Positions 18,554 through 28,498 of a DNA stretch of 64,000 nt are shown in pieces. Every line of letters begins with the position of its first letter. The stretch's first letter is position 1. Under the pieces are notes generated by a model. It ran no database searches, had not been told where the DNA came from, and was given only the letters and a program-made list of their open reading frames with translations. The stretch is taken from positions 17,417 through 81,416 of the forward strand of contig NZ_LGDE01000304.1 of NCBI RefSeq assembly GCF_001279725.1, written 5' to 3'. Source of the DNA: Streptomyces sp. WM4235 (GTDB lineage Bacteria > Actinomycetota > Actinomycetes > Streptomycetales > Streptomycetaceae). The position numbers and the translations under genes were made by a program.

Positions 18554-18581
18554 TGGTCTAGACCTTGACAGGTCCAGACCA
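18554..18581. promoter_or_regulatory. Two DasR-type boxes (dre) in the chitinase promoter
   Basis: TGGTCTAGACCT (18554-18565) and AGGTCCAGACCA (18570-18581) both match the known dre pattern TGGTCTAGACCA, bound by the GlcNAc-responsive regulator DasR, and the repeats long known in chitinase promoters. A TTGACA hexamer (18565-18570) sits between them, so DasR binding would block the polymerase. The match is direct; the binding is inference from family knowledge. Confidence 0.8.
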
Positions 18582-18647
18582 TCTTCGGTTCAGTGGCGTC
18601 AGTTGCCGTCCCCACCCGGCAATTCCCCCCACCCTAGGAGCAGTCAC

Positions 18648-19565
18648 GTGATACGTACGCTTCGTCGCCGTGCCCTTTCGCTGGCCGCGGCCGCCGCCGT
18701 GACCCTCGGTCTCGCCGTGGCCCTGCCCGCCTCCCCCGCCGCGGCCGCCCCCGCCTGCGCCGGTTCCTGGTCCGCCTCGGCGGTGTACACGGGCGGCACG
18801 AACGCCTCGTACAACGGACACAACTGGCAGGCCAAGTGGTGGACGCAGGGCGAGACGCCCGGCACCACCGGGCAGTGGGGGGTCTGGTCCGACCAGGGCG
18901 CCTGCGGTGGCGGCGGGGGCCAGGACCCGGACCCGGGGAACGGGAGCGGATTCGTCGTCAGCGAGGCCCAGTTCAACCAGATGTTCCCGAACCGGAACCC
19001 CTTCTACACCTACAACGGGCTGGTGGCGGCGCTCTCCGCGTACCCCGCTTTCGCCAACACCGGCGACGACACGGTCAAGCGGCGCGAGGCGGCCGCCTTC
19101 CTCGCCAACGTCTCGCACGAGACGGGCGGGCTCTTCTACATCGTCGAGCAGAACACGGCCAACTACCCGCACTACTGCGACGCCACCCAGCCCTACGGAT
19201 GTCCGGCGGGGCAGGCCGCGTACTACGGGCGCGGCCCCATCCAGCTCAGCTGGAACTTCAACTACAAGGCGGCCGGTGACGCCCTGGGCATCAACCTCCT
19301 CGCCAACCCGTACCTCGTGGAGCAGGATCCGGCGGTGGCCATGAAGACGGCCCTCTGGTACTGGAACACGCAGAACGGTCCGGGCACGATGACCGCGCAC
19401 GCCGCCATGGTCAACGGCGCGGGCTTCGGCGAGACGATCCGCTCCATCAACGGGGCCCTGGAGTGCAACGGCGGCAACCCGGGGCAGGTCCAGAGCCGGG
19501 TGAGCAAGTACCAGAGCTTCACCCAGCTGCTCGGTGTGACGCCGGGGAACAACCTCAGCTGCTGA
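18648..19565 (+). CDS. Secreted family 19 chitinase with chitin-binding domain
   Basis: 305 residues from a GTG with AGGAG seven bases upstream. Residues 1-34 are a signal peptide. Residues about 37-86 form a CBM5/12 chitin-binding module ('SWSASAVYTGGTNASYNGHNW' pattern, shortened here, then 'AKWWTQGETP'). After a Gly/Asp/Pro linker the GH19 domain starts near 103; catalytic acids are E158 in 'SHETGG' and E167 in 'VEQNT', followed by 'YYGRGPIQLSWNFNY'. It hydrolyses chitin outside the cell with inversion. DasR boxes lie upstream. The 3' end overlaps the convergent LAL regulator by 11 bp. Confidence 0.95.
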   Translation: MIRTLRRRALSLAAAAAVTLGLAVALPASPAAAAPACAGSWSASAVYTGGTNASYNGHNWQAKWWTQGETPGTTGQWGVWSDQGACGGGGGQDPDPGNGSGFVVSEAQFNQMFPNRNPFYTYNGLVAALSAYPAFANTGDDTVKRREAAAFLANVSHETGGLFYIVEQNTANYPHYCDATQPYGCPAGQAAYYGRGPIQLSWNFNYKAAGDALGINLLANPYLVEQDPAVAMKTALWYWNTQNGPGTMTAHAAMVNGAGFGETIRSINGALECNGGNPGQVQSRVSKYQSFTQLLGVTPGNNLSC

Positions 19566-22329
19566 GGCGTCCCGTCCTCAGGGCGGTGGCCAGCTGCGCG
19601 CGGGAGCGCACGTCGAGCTTCTGGTAGATCCGGGTCAGCCGGGCCTCCACGGTCTTGACGCTGAGGAACAGCTTCGCTGCCGCCTCCTGGTTGCTGGCGC
19701 CCTGACCGACGAGCAGGGCCAGTCGGGTCTCGGCCTCGGTCAGGGCCGCCTGCCCCGGCTGCCCGCCGGCGGCCGGGTCGGGGGCGGCCTCTCTGGCCAG
19801 GTCCAGCCAGGGCTTCGCGCCGGCCCGGTCGAACACGTCGGCCGCCTCCCCGAGGGCGGCGCGGGCGGGAGCGCGCCGCCGACGGCGCCGTTCGACGCGG
19901 GCCAACGCGAGCAGGGTCCTGGCCCGTTCCAGCGGGAGTCCGAGGGCGCCGAACCGGCGGGCCGTGGCCTCCAGCAGGGCAACGGCGGGCTCCGCCTCGC
20001 CCCGCGCGGACAGGCACAGGCCCCGGGCCCGGTCCAGGGCGGCGAGCACACCGGTACGGCCGAGGGCGTCGGCGACCGTACGGGTCGACTCCAGCAGGGC
20101 GTCGGCCTCCTCGGGGGCGTCGGCGGCCACCAGGGCCTCGGCGAGTTCCCCGTGCCAGCGCAGGACGGAGGGGTCCACCACCTGCTGGGCCTCCTCCAGC
20201 TCGGCCACCCTGCGCAGGGTGGCCACCGCCTTCGCGGCTTCCCCGGTGGCCAGTTCGACCAGCCCGAGGGCGTACAGGCCCCGGGACAGGAAGACCTGGT
20301 CCTGTTCCTCCTCCGAGGCCTGGACACCCCGGCGGGCGTAGCCGGCGGCGCGGGCGAAGCTGCCGGCGGTGGCCTCGGCCATCGCGGCGACGTACCAGGC
20401 GGGGCCGGGTGACAGACCGGCCTCGATGGTGAGTTCCAGGGCGTGGCGGGCGTGCGCGGCGCCCGCGGCGCAGTTCCCGCGGCGCAGCTCGACCTCGGAG
20501 AGGCTGCGCAGCACCTCGAAGACGTCCTCGGCGGAGCCGGTGCGTTGGACGGCGGGCAGCAGGACGAGCAGCCGGCCACGGGCGTCGTCGAGCCGGTCGT
20601 CGAAGAGGGCGTGCCGGACGGCCAGGTACTGCGGCGCGTTGCGCATGCCGAGCGGCATCTCGGGAGCGGGCAGGGCCAGCGCCTCGGCCAGGATGTCCTC
20701 GGCGTCGCGGTCACCGAGGATGCGGCCCATGCGGGCCCGCACGGTCAGGGCCATGGCCTCGGCGACCTGGTCGCCGCCGAGGGCGGCGAGGGTGCCCGCC
20801 TCGGCGGCGGCGTCGCGGGAGCGGACGGGGTCCCCGTCGCTGAGGTTGTGCTTCCAGGCGATGCGGAGTTGGACGGCGGCGCGCAGCGAGGGGTCGCCGG
20901 CGGCGTCGTCCACGGCGTACGCGAAGGTCTCGTCGAGATCGGCGAGGGCCTGCCCGGCTGCGTCGATCACGGCGAGTCGGGCCCGTACCCGGTCGGCGGG
21001 CGAGGCGTCGCGGGCGAGCACGGCGCGGGTGGCGCGGCGGGCGAGGTCGGCGCGGCCCGCCCATCCCGCGTCCTCGGCGGCGCAGACGAGCCGGGCCAGT
21101 TCGTCCCGGGGCAGGTCCGCGGGGGTGCGTTCGGCGGCGAGCAGGCCGAGTTCCGCGGCGAGGGCGCGCTGTCCCCGGCGCCGGCAGGACGCGGCGGCCT
21201 CGGTGATCTCGGCGGCGAGGCGGGCGTCGGGGGTGTCCACGGCCAGCGCGCGGTGCCGTACGGCCTGGACGGGGTCGTCCACGGCGGTGGCGAGCGCGGC
21301 GTGCCCGGCGGCCCGCTCGGGCCAGCCCGCGTCGGCGGCGAGTGCGGTCGGGAGGGCGCCCGCGGTGAACCGCACCGCGCCGTCCTCGCCGACGGTGACC
21401 AGTGCGGCGCGTTCGGCCTCGGCGAGTTCCGCGTCCGCGTCGGGGCGGCCGGCCCGGCGGAGCAGGGCGGTGGTGGGGCGGGTCGCGAGGGCGGCGAGCA
21501 GCAGGGTGCGGCGGGCTCGGGCGGGGGCTTCGGCGAGCAGCCGGCGGGCGACCTCGCGGGCCTGCCCGGAGACGGGCAGCGTGTCGGCGTGGTGGGCGCC
21601 TCCGTCGCGGGATCCGGCGGCTTCGGCGAGGGAGTGGCCGAGGGCCAGGGCGAGGCGGGGGTTGCCGCCACTGGCCTGGTGGATGCGGCCGGCCAGCCGG
21701 GCGGGCAGGCCGTGTCGGCAGAGGAGTTCGGCGACCTGCTCCGCCCCGAGCGGGGGAACACGGATCGCGGGGGTGTCGGGGCCGCAGAGGGGCACGGCGA
21801 CGGGGGCCCCGCCCTGTACGCATTCGGCCACGAGGACCCGGACTCCGGGTGGGGTGAGGCGCAGGGCGAAGCGGAGGAGGTCGGTGCTCTCGTCGTCGAG
21901 CCACTGCGCGTTGTCGAGGACGAGCAGGACGGGTCCCGGGGCGGCCAGGGTCCGCAGCACCTCGACGACGGCGAGGCGCAGCGCGACGTGGTCGCGGCCG
22001 GCGCCGGGCTCGTCGGTCTCGCGCCGGAGCAGGGCGATGGCGGCGCGCTGGGGGCCGGCGAGCCCGTCCAGTACGGCGAGGGGCACGGAGGCGAGCAGGG
22101 CGGCGGCCGAGGCTTCGGGTATCCACTGGTCGGCGGCGTCCGGGGCGAGGTGGAGCACGCTCTCCCGTCGGCCCTCCGCCGCGGCCACGACGGCCCGGAC
22201 CACTTCCGTCTTGCCCGCGCCCGCCGGTCCGGTGAGGATGGCGCGGCCGTGCGTGGTCAGCGCGCGGTCCACCGCCTCGATGAGTTCACCGTGTCCGACG
22301 GTCGTGTCAGCGCTCCCCGTCGCCGCCAC
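19555..22329 (-). CDS. LAL-type LuxR family regulator with AAA ATPase domain
   Basis: 924 residues from the GTG at 22327-22329. The frame is open further upstream to an ATG at 22491, but that part reads as non-coding. The P-loop 'LTGPAGAGKT' is at residues 32-41, a Walker B-like 'VLLVLDNAQWLDDES' near 150, and a long helical TPR-like middle. The C terminus is a LuxR/FixJ helix-turn-helix ('EAETRLALLVGQGASNQE' to 'SVKTVEARLTRIYQKL'). LAL regulators activate pathway genes after ligand and ATP binding. It lies tail-to-tail with the chitinase gene; no specific target is evident. The start choice is uncertain because no good ribosome site precedes it. Confidence 0.85.
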   Translation of the reverse strand: MAATGSADTTVGHGELIEAVDRALTTHGRAILTGPAGAGKTEVVRAVVAAAEGRRESVLHLAPDAADQWIPEASAAALLASVPLAVLDGLAGPQRAAIALLRRETDEPGAGRDHVALRLAVVEVLRTLAAPGPVLLVLDNAQWLDDESTDLLRFALRLTPPGVRVLVAECVQGGAPVAVPLCGPDTPAIRVPPLGAEQVAELLCRHGLPARLAGRIHQASGGNPRLALALGHSLAEAAGSRDGGAHHADTLPVSGQAREVARRLLAEAPARARRTLLLAALATRPTTALLRRAGRPDADAELAEAERAALVTVGEDGAVRFTAGALPTALAADAGWPERAAGHAALATAVDDPVQAVRHRALAVDTPDARLAAEITEAAASCRRRGQRALAAELGLLAAERTPADLPRDELARLVCAAEDAGWAGRADLARRATRAVLARDASPADRVRARLAVIDAAGQALADLDETFAYAVDDAAGDPSLRAAVQLRIAWKHNLSDGDPVRSRDAAAEAGTLAALGGDQVAEAMALTVRARMGRILGDRDAEDILAEALALPAPEMPLGMRNAPQYLAVRHALFDDRLDDARGRLLVLLPAVQRTGSAEDVFEVLRSLSEVELRRGNCAAGAAHARHALELTIEAGLSPGPAWYVAAMAEATAGSFARAAGYARRGVQASEEEQDQVFLSRGLYALGLVELATGEAAKAVATLRRVAELEEAQQVVDPSVLRWHGELAEALVAADAPEEADALLESTRTVADALGRTGVLAALDRARGLCLSARGEAEPAVALLEATARRFGALGLPLERARTLLALARVERRRRRRAPARAALGEAADVFDRAGAKPWLDLAREAAPDPAAGGQPGQAALTEAETRLALLVGQGASNQEAAAKLFLSVKTVEARLTRIYQKLDVRSRAQLATALRTGRLSS

Positions 22330-22611
22330 GCCCAGCCACCAGCCTTTCGCGCCCCTGCTCCTGTGCCTTTCCTGTGAGACGCGACAATACGAGGTCAGCC
22401 GCCGGGCGGACCCCGTTTGTGACGCAGAAATCAGTGGGTGGACAGGAATGCCCGGCGGACCTGCCGGTACGAGTGGTATCGGCAGGTCCACCGGGGTGGG
22501 TTGGTCCGTACTATCGGCCCGTCAGCCGGGAGTTGGGGGGCTCCCCGCCACTTCGACGGCCGGTTCGGGGACCGGGTGGCGTCCGGCTTGGGGACCGGGT
22601 GCCGGGCGGGC

Positions 22612-24429
<1,818 letters not shown>

Positions 24430-24783
24430 GGTGTTCCCTTTCGCGGGCCGTTTCCGGGCAGGCCGGAGCGGCCGGTCTGAACTGTGTGGGAGGTGAACCG
24501 GCGGCCGCGGATCGGGGACGGGCTGGTCAGACCCGTCCCGGACACCGCAGCGCCGCGTCGCCCGGCCGCGACGGCGGGGCAGGGCGACGGCGGTGCGCCG
24601 ACGATCGGCCCGGCCTGCGGACGGCTTCGCACCATGTGGGGTGGGTGCGGGGGCTGTTCGAGGTGGGGAAGATCGCCGGTGGGCAGACAGTAGGCAACGC
24701 GGGGATGAACGCGATACGGGGAAAACCCTTGTCGGGCCCCTGCGGGGGGCCGAGGGCCCTGCCCGGGACCCCGGGGAGACGGG
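24430..24783. other. Gene-free spacer between S8 protease and DUF1838 gene
   Basis: This 354-bp spacer has no supportable gene. A GC hairpin (GGCCCC 24735-24740 with GGGGCC 24746-24751) followed on the minus strand by AAGGGTTTT is a plausible terminator for the DUF1838 gene. The protease promoter must lie in the part close to 24430-24600. Confidence 0.5.
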
Positions 24784-25515
24784 CTACGCGGGCGGGTTGA
24801 GCCGGCGGAAGTAGGTCCAGCTCGTCTCGTTCGGCTCGGTCCACTTCTCCGGGGCGTGGGCGTACTCCGGGTGGTGGGCGGCGATGTGGGCGCGGGTGCG
24901 TTCGGGGACCTCGGCGTAGGAGGAGAGCTTGCGTCCGCGGCAGTGGAAGGTGAGGCCGCCGGGGCGCTGCCCCTGTTCCATCCAGGGCAGCCACGGGGAC
25001 ATGCGGGTCCACGACATGGTGGCGGGGACACCGGGCGCGTCGGTGGTGAGGACGGACGCGGGGGCGAAGAACTGGAACAGTTCCAGCGCCCGGTAGGTGT
25101 CGTCGGCCGACTGGGTGGGGTACTGGTCGACGGGCAGCGGCGAGGGGTAGGCCAGCGGGATCTCCAGACTGAAGCAGACCTGGTCGCCGAGCTCGGTCAT
25201 GGGGACCCGGAAGGGGCGCCACTTCTGATTGGCCGGATCGTTCCACACGTGGACGACCGGTTTGCCCTGCCAGGTGTCCAGGATCTCGCGGCTCTGCGGG
25301 TCGAGGTAGAAGGCGGCCTCGCGGGTCAGGAGTCGGTAGCCCTCCTCCTCCACCACGAGGCGGGCCACGTTGACGCCCTCGAAGCCGAAGAGTCGCCGGT
25401 ACGGCTCCCCGGGCGCCCACGCGTGGACGTCGCCGGTCCACCAGAAGGTGACCTCCTCGCCGTCGAGGGAGGCGCGGGTGCGGGCGAGGGCCCGGAGGAG
25501 TTCCGTGGGAGTCAT
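24784..25515 (-). CDS. DUF1838 family protein
   Basis: 243 residues; the start is the ATG at 25513-25515. The sequence 'VTFWWTGDVHAWAPGEPYRRLFGFEGVNVAR' (abridged; residues about 22-52) and the later 'WTRMSPWLPWMEQG' look like DUF1838, a family of unknown enzymatic function whose members resemble steroid or aromatic metabolism accessory proteins. There are no signal peptide and no membrane helices. It is divergent from the DUF1996 gene with 130 bp between. Family recognition is moderate. Confidence 0.65.
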   Translation of the reverse strand: MTPTELLRALARTRASLDGEEVTFWWTGDVHAWAPGEPYRRLFGFEGVNVARLVVEEEGYRLLTREAAFYLDPQSREILDTWQGKPVVHVWNDPANQKWRPFRVPMTELGDQVCFSLEIPLAYPSPLPVDQYPTQSADDTYRALELFQFFAPASVLTTDAPGVPATMSWTRMSPWLPWMEQGQRPGGLTFHCRGRKLSSYAEVPERTRAHIAAHHPEYAHAPEKWTEPNETSWTYFRRLNPPA

Positions 25516-25645
25516 GAGGGGTACTCTGCGCGGTCCCGGTCCGGCCCGGCAAGGACCCTGGGCTCGATCCGGCCGGGCCCGGAGGACACCCGGGGAGACC
25601 ACGGTACGGATGCCAGGTTGACGGGGGTGGTGGACAGCGGCAACG

Positions 25646-26638
25646 GTGACCGCCATGGGGAACGAAAACCGCCTGCTCGTGCTGCTGGTCTGCCTGGTGT
25701 TGGGCGGCGGCCTGACCGCTGCCGCGCTCGGGGCCTCACGGGCCGCCGGGCCGCGGGGCACGGGCGTCGCCGCGGAGGACTTCGTCGACATGCGCGACGT
25801 GGCGCCCACGCCGGCGCCGCCGGCCGCGGGCCCCGGGGCCTCCACCGGATCGGTGGTGGTCGACTGCGGGCGCAACCGGGAACGCCACTACAACGAGGAC
25901 AACCTGGTCGTCTCGCCCGGCTTGCGCGCGGGCGCGCACCACACGCACGCGTACGTGGGAAACCTGTCCACGGACGCCATGTCCACCGATGCCTCGCTGG
26001 CCGCGGCCCCGACGAGTTGTACGGGCGGTGACCGGTCGACGTACTACTGGCCCGTGCTGCGCCGCACGGACCGTGCGGGCACGGACGGCCACGAGAGCTC
26101 CGCGGGGCACGGGAACAGCGGTGAGATCCTGCCGGAGACGACGGTGGGCGTGGAGTTCCGCGGCAACCCGGTGAGCGAGGTCGTGCCGATGCCCCGGTTC
26201 CTGCGCGGCGTGACCGGCGACGCCGTCGCGTACACGGCCGCCGACGACGCCGACGTCCGGGCCCGGTGGGGCTGCTCCGGTTCGCCCGACCGGTCCACGA
26301 CCCGCTATCCGCGCTGCCCGGCGGGCGAGCGGCTGACCCGGACGCTGGTCTTCCCCAGCTGCTGGAACGGCTTGGACACCGAGAGCCCCGGGCACCGTTC
26401 GCATCTGGTGTTCCCGGCCGCCAACGGGGTCTGCCCGCAGGGTGCCTTCGCGGTGCCGCAGTTGCGCGTCTCGCTGGCCTACGAGGTGCCGGCCGGTGCG
26501 CCGATCGCGTTGGACTCCTTCCCGGAACAACGGCACAGTCCGAGGACGGACCACGCGATGTTCGTGAACGTGATGACCGAGGGCCGGATGCGGGCGGTCG
26601 TCGACTGCCTGAACACGGGGCGTACGTGCCGGATGTGA
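25646..26638 (+). CDS. Secreted DUF1996 domain protein
   Basis: 330 residues from GTG 25646; ATG 25655 is an equally possible start. A membrane or signal segment occupies residues about 8-28. The 'GAHHTHAYVGN' segment, then 'YYWPVLR', 'VFPSCWNG' and 'SHLVFPA' follow the DUF1996 pattern of conserved His, Trp and Cys residues, a family common in actinobacteria and fungi and thought to act on or bind cell-surface material. No catalytic mechanism is established. A following ECF sigma operon is on the same strand 100 bp away. Confidence 0.8.
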   Translation: MTAMGNENRLLVLLVCLVLGGGLTAAALGASRAAGPRGTGVAAEDFVDMRDVAPTPAPPAAGPGASTGSVVVDCGRNRERHYNEDNLVVSPGLRAGAHHTHAYVGNLSTDAMSTDASLAAAPTSCTGGDRSTYYWPVLRRTDRAGTDGHESSAGHGNSGEILPETTVGVEFRGNPVSEVVPMPRFLRGVTGDAVAYTAADDADVRARWGCSGSPDRSTTRYPRCPAGERLTRTLVFPSCWNGLDTESPGHRSHLVFPAANGVCPQGAFAVPQLRVSLAYEVPAGAPIALDSFPEQRHSPRTDHAMFVNVMTEGRMRAVVDCLNTGRTCRM

Positions 26639-26739
26639 CCCGCGGGGCGGCCTTGGTGACGCAGGTCACATGAACCCGACCGCCCCCGGCGGCGTGTTCC
26701 GACCGCACCACGCGAAGCACGAAAGACGGAGAGGGTGAG

Positions 26740-27342
26740 ATGGCCGGACCACTGTGGCCCCGCACTCGGCGGGGCTCGACCGATGAGGCACTGATCAAGT
26801 CGGTGTACGAGGAGCACGGCCACGCCCTGCTCGCGTACGCCACCCGGCTGACCGGGGACCGGGCGGCCGCCGAGGACGTGGTCCAGGAGACCCTGATACG
26901 GGCCTGGCGGCACTCCGAGGTCCTGGTCAACGGGAAGGGCTCGGTGCGCGGCTGGCTGCTCACGGTGGCGCGCAACATCGTCACCGACCGGTTCCGGGCC
27001 AAGGCGGCGCGGCCTCCGGAGGTCTCCGGCTCGGCGGCCGCTCCCCCGGTGGAGGCGGATCACGCCGACTCGGTCGTGAACGCCATGACCGTATTGGGAG
27101 CTCTCGACCAGCTGACCCCGGAACACCGGGACGTGCTGACGGAGTTGTACTACCGACAGCTCAGCGTCGCCGAGGCGGCCGATCGCCTCGGGATTCCGGC
27201 GGGAACGGTCAAATCACGCGCGCACTACGCCCTCAAGGCGTTGCGCGAAGCCTTCATGGACGGCACCAGGGACGGCAACAGGGACAGACGATCGGGCAGG
27301 CCGCCCCAGCAGCCCGGCGGATTGCGGGAGGTGGTGGCATGA
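26740..27342 (+). CDS. ECF RNA polymerase sigma factor
   Basis: 200 residues. Region 2 spans about residues 20-85 ('VYEEHGHALLAYATRLTGD', 'AEDVVQETLIRAWRH', 'VRGWLLTVARNIVTDRFR'); region 4 about 115-165 ('LTPEHRDVLTELYYRQLSV' to 'GIPAGTVKSRAHYALKALR'). The ATG follows GGAGAGGGTGAG. The stop overlaps the anti-sigma gene (ATGA), the standard arrangement for redox or envelope-stress ECF pairs in Streptomyces, such as the SigL/SigK type. The regulon is not visible. Confidence 0.93.
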   Translation: MAGPLWPRTRRGSTDEALIKSVYEEHGHALLAYATRLTGDRAAAEDVVQETLIRAWRHSEVLVNGKGSVRGWLLTVARNIVTDRFRAKAARPPEVSGSAAAPPVEADHADSVVNAMTVLGALDQLTPEHRDVLTELYYRQLSVAEAADRLGIPAGTVKSRAHYALKALREAFMDGTRDGNRDRRSGRPPQQPGGLREVVA

Positions 27343-28070
27343 ACCGGCAGCGGCACGAGGAGGAACTGCTCGGCCCCTATGTTCTCGGAGTCCTGGACGA
27401 ACAGGACGTGCGACGCGTCGAGGAGCACATCGGCGACTGCGTGCAGTGCCGGGAGGAGGTGACCGCGTTGCGCGAGATGGAAGCCGCGCTCGGCGAGGTG
27501 CCCGAGGAGGCGTTCCTGGAGGGACCGCCCCAGGGCGGTGATCTGTTGCTGCAGCGCACGCTGCGGCAGGTGCGCAATGAGCGGGCCTCGGCGTCCCGGC
27601 GCCGTGTGGGACTGGCCGGTCTGGCCGCGGCCGCCTCGCTGGCCGCCGTGTTCTGGGCCGGGACCCAGTCGGGCCCGGGCCAGGTGGAGGCGGCGCCCCC
27701 GGTGCCGTCCCCGGCCGTGACGGCGACGCCGTCACCGCCGCCGCCCGGAACCCGGGTGGCTTCCGCGACGGATCGGCGCACGGGTGCGCGGATGACCGTA
27801 CGGGTGACGCCGGCCCCCCAGTGGGTGCGGGTGCACGCGGCCGTGGCGGACATCCCGGCGGGTGAACGGTGCCGGTTGATCGTGGTCTCCCGCAACGGCA
27901 AGCGGACCATCGCGGGCGGTTGGGTCGTGGGCTCGGCGGAGCACGGCGAGGGCAAGGGGGCCGCGTTGGACGGCTCGGCGGCCGTCGACCCGGCGGACGT
28001 GAAGGAGATCCTGGTCGAGAACGAGTCGGGCAAGGCCTACGTGTCGGTACCCGTGCCCGCGAAGGCGTAG
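27339..28070 (+). CDS. Zinc-binding membrane anti-sigma factor
   Basis: 243 residues. A ZAS motif H30-x3-C34-x2-C37 ('EEHIGDCVQC') marks the cytoplasmic anti-sigma domain that sequesters the cognate sigma factor. One transmembrane helix is at about 86-104, and a Pro/Thr-rich linker leads to a roughly 100-residue extracytoplasmic domain resembling anti-sigma-K/RskA C termini ('TGARMTVRVTPAPQWVRVHA'). It is translationally coupled to the sigma gene. The external signal is unknown. Confidence 0.92.
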   Translation: MNRQRHEEELLGPYVLGVLDEQDVRRVEEHIGDCVQCREEVTALREMEAALGEVPEEAFLEGPPQGGDLLLQRTLRQVRNERASASRRRVGLAGLAAAASLAAVFWAGTQSGPGQVEAAPPVPSPAVTATPSPPPPGTRVASATDRRTGARMTVRVTPAPQWVRVHAAVADIPAGERCRLIVVSRNGKRTIAGGWVVGSAEHGEGKGAALDGSAAVDPADVKEILVENESGKAYVSVPVPAKA

Positions 28071-28091
28071 TCGGGGCCGGGCACACGTGAC

Positions 28092-28124
28092 GGAGCCCGG
28101 GAGCATATCCAGCTCCCGGGCTCC
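28092..28124. terminator. Bidirectional terminator hairpin
   Basis: The perfect 13-bp stem GGAGCCCGGGAGC with its inverted copy surrounds a 7-base loop. It sits between the plus-strand anti-sigma gene and the minus-strand tRNA-like/DUF7873 unit and can terminate both. Confidence 0.85.
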
Positions 28125-28150
28125 TGCTTGCCACCCATTTGCGCACACCG

Positions 28151-28168
28151 GCGGCTTTTAAGGGCCGC
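28151..28168 (-). terminator. Small hairpin after the second permuted tRNA-like element
   Basis: GCGGC and GCCGC pair around an 8-base loop containing TTTTAA. It immediately follows the outer helix of element 2 and may end or process the tRNA-like transcript. Confidence 0.4.
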
Positions 28169-28169
28169 G

Positions 28170-28269
28170 GATCATTTTGAGATCGACGTGTTCTGCCTTT
28201 GAACTACAGCGCCGCGGCAGAGGCGCCGGGGGGACTTGAACCCCCATCCGTCGATGATCGCCCGCGCCC
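28170..28269 (-). tRNA. Circularly permuted tRNA-like gene, element 2
   Basis: Read on the minus strand, the 3' half comes first. Anticodon 3' stem CGACG (28253-28249), a 3-base variable loop, T stem GGGGG, T loop TTCAAGT, CCCCC, then acceptor CGGCGCC (28228-28222) and T73. Eight bases on, the 5' half starts: acceptor GGCGCTG (28213-28207), T8, A9, D arm GTTC-AAAGGCA-GAAC, anticodon 5' stem CGTCG (28188-28184). The acceptor pairs 7/7 with one G-T, and CGTCG pairs 5/5 with CGACG. Beyond an 8-base loop beginning ATCTCAA, ATGATC (28175-28170) pairs with GATCAT (28259-28254), closing the precursor. With T33 the anticodon would read CTC (uncertain). The 3-base variable loop is short. No CCA is encoded. 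Confidence 0.75.
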
Positions 28270-28296
28270 GGTCGATCCGGTGTTCGGCGGCGAATA

Positions 28297-28429
28297 CTGA
28301 GACTGGAGCGAGAATCTGAGATTCATGGGGCCGCCTCTACCGGCTTGGGCCACCCCCGCACGTGGTGCGGGGAGAGGGATTCGAACCCCCATCTGACACC
28401 CCGTGTTCAGCTTCGACATTCAGTTTCAG
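28297..28429 (-). tRNA. Circularly permuted tRNA-like gene, element 1
   Basis: On the minus strand: anticodon 3' stem GGGGT (28402-28398), 7-base variable loop, T stem GGGGG, T loop TTCGAAT, CCCTC, acceptor TCCCCGC (28373-28367), A73 and encoded CCA (28365-28363). After CGT the 5' half begins: acceptor GCGGGGG (28359-28353), T8, G9, D arm GCC...GGC with GG in its loop, anticodon 5' stem GCCCC (28331-28327) and a 7-base loop ATGAATC. The acceptor strands pair 7/7 (one G-T) and the anticodon stem 5/5 (one G-T). The outer ends pair further: TCAG (28319-28316) with CTGA (28410-28407), and CAGTCTCAG (28305-28297) with CTGAAACTG (28429-28421) with one mismatch. With T33 the anticodon would be GAA (uncertain). 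Confidence 0.78.
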
Positions 28430-28432
28430 CTT

Positions 28433-28498
28433 GCGCTCTTCAGCGCACCCCCTCGCTCGCACGGGGGGGCGTTGTGGAGGCTACCTGAAGAGGTAGCC
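28433..28498 (-). other. Three hairpins linking the DUF7873-like stop codon to permuted tRNA element 1
   Basis: GGCTACCT-CTTC-AGGTAGCC (28479-28498, minus-strand reading) is a perfect 8-bp stem that contains the stop codon. Next comes a CCCCC/GGGGG stem (28448-28467), then GCGCT-GAAG-AGCGC (28433-28446), a perfect 5-bp stem. They could be processing signals or an attenuator between the coding region and the tRNA-like RNAs. No T tract is present. Confidence 0.55.

Noticed and set aside
22330..22491. Upstream ATG extension of the LAL regulator
   Set aside because: The extra 54 residues lack conservation-like character and run through the presumed promoter; GTG 22329 sits just before the AAA domain.
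28170..28402. Two ordinary tRNA genes in normal order
   Set aside because: Joining the 5' half of element 1 with the next 3' half gives acceptor GCGGGGG against CGGCGCC, which do not pair, and leaves a terminal 5' half without a 3' half. Only the permuted reading satisfies all stems.
28204..28419. Open frame of 71 codons on the minus strand
   Set aside because: It lies across both tRNA-like elements, has no ribosome site or family similarity, and is explained by the RNA structure.
28170..28429. Two-piece (permuted) tmRNA
   Set aside because: Both elements have a full D stem and an anticodon stem, and there is no tag-peptide frame; tmRNA lacks these arms.
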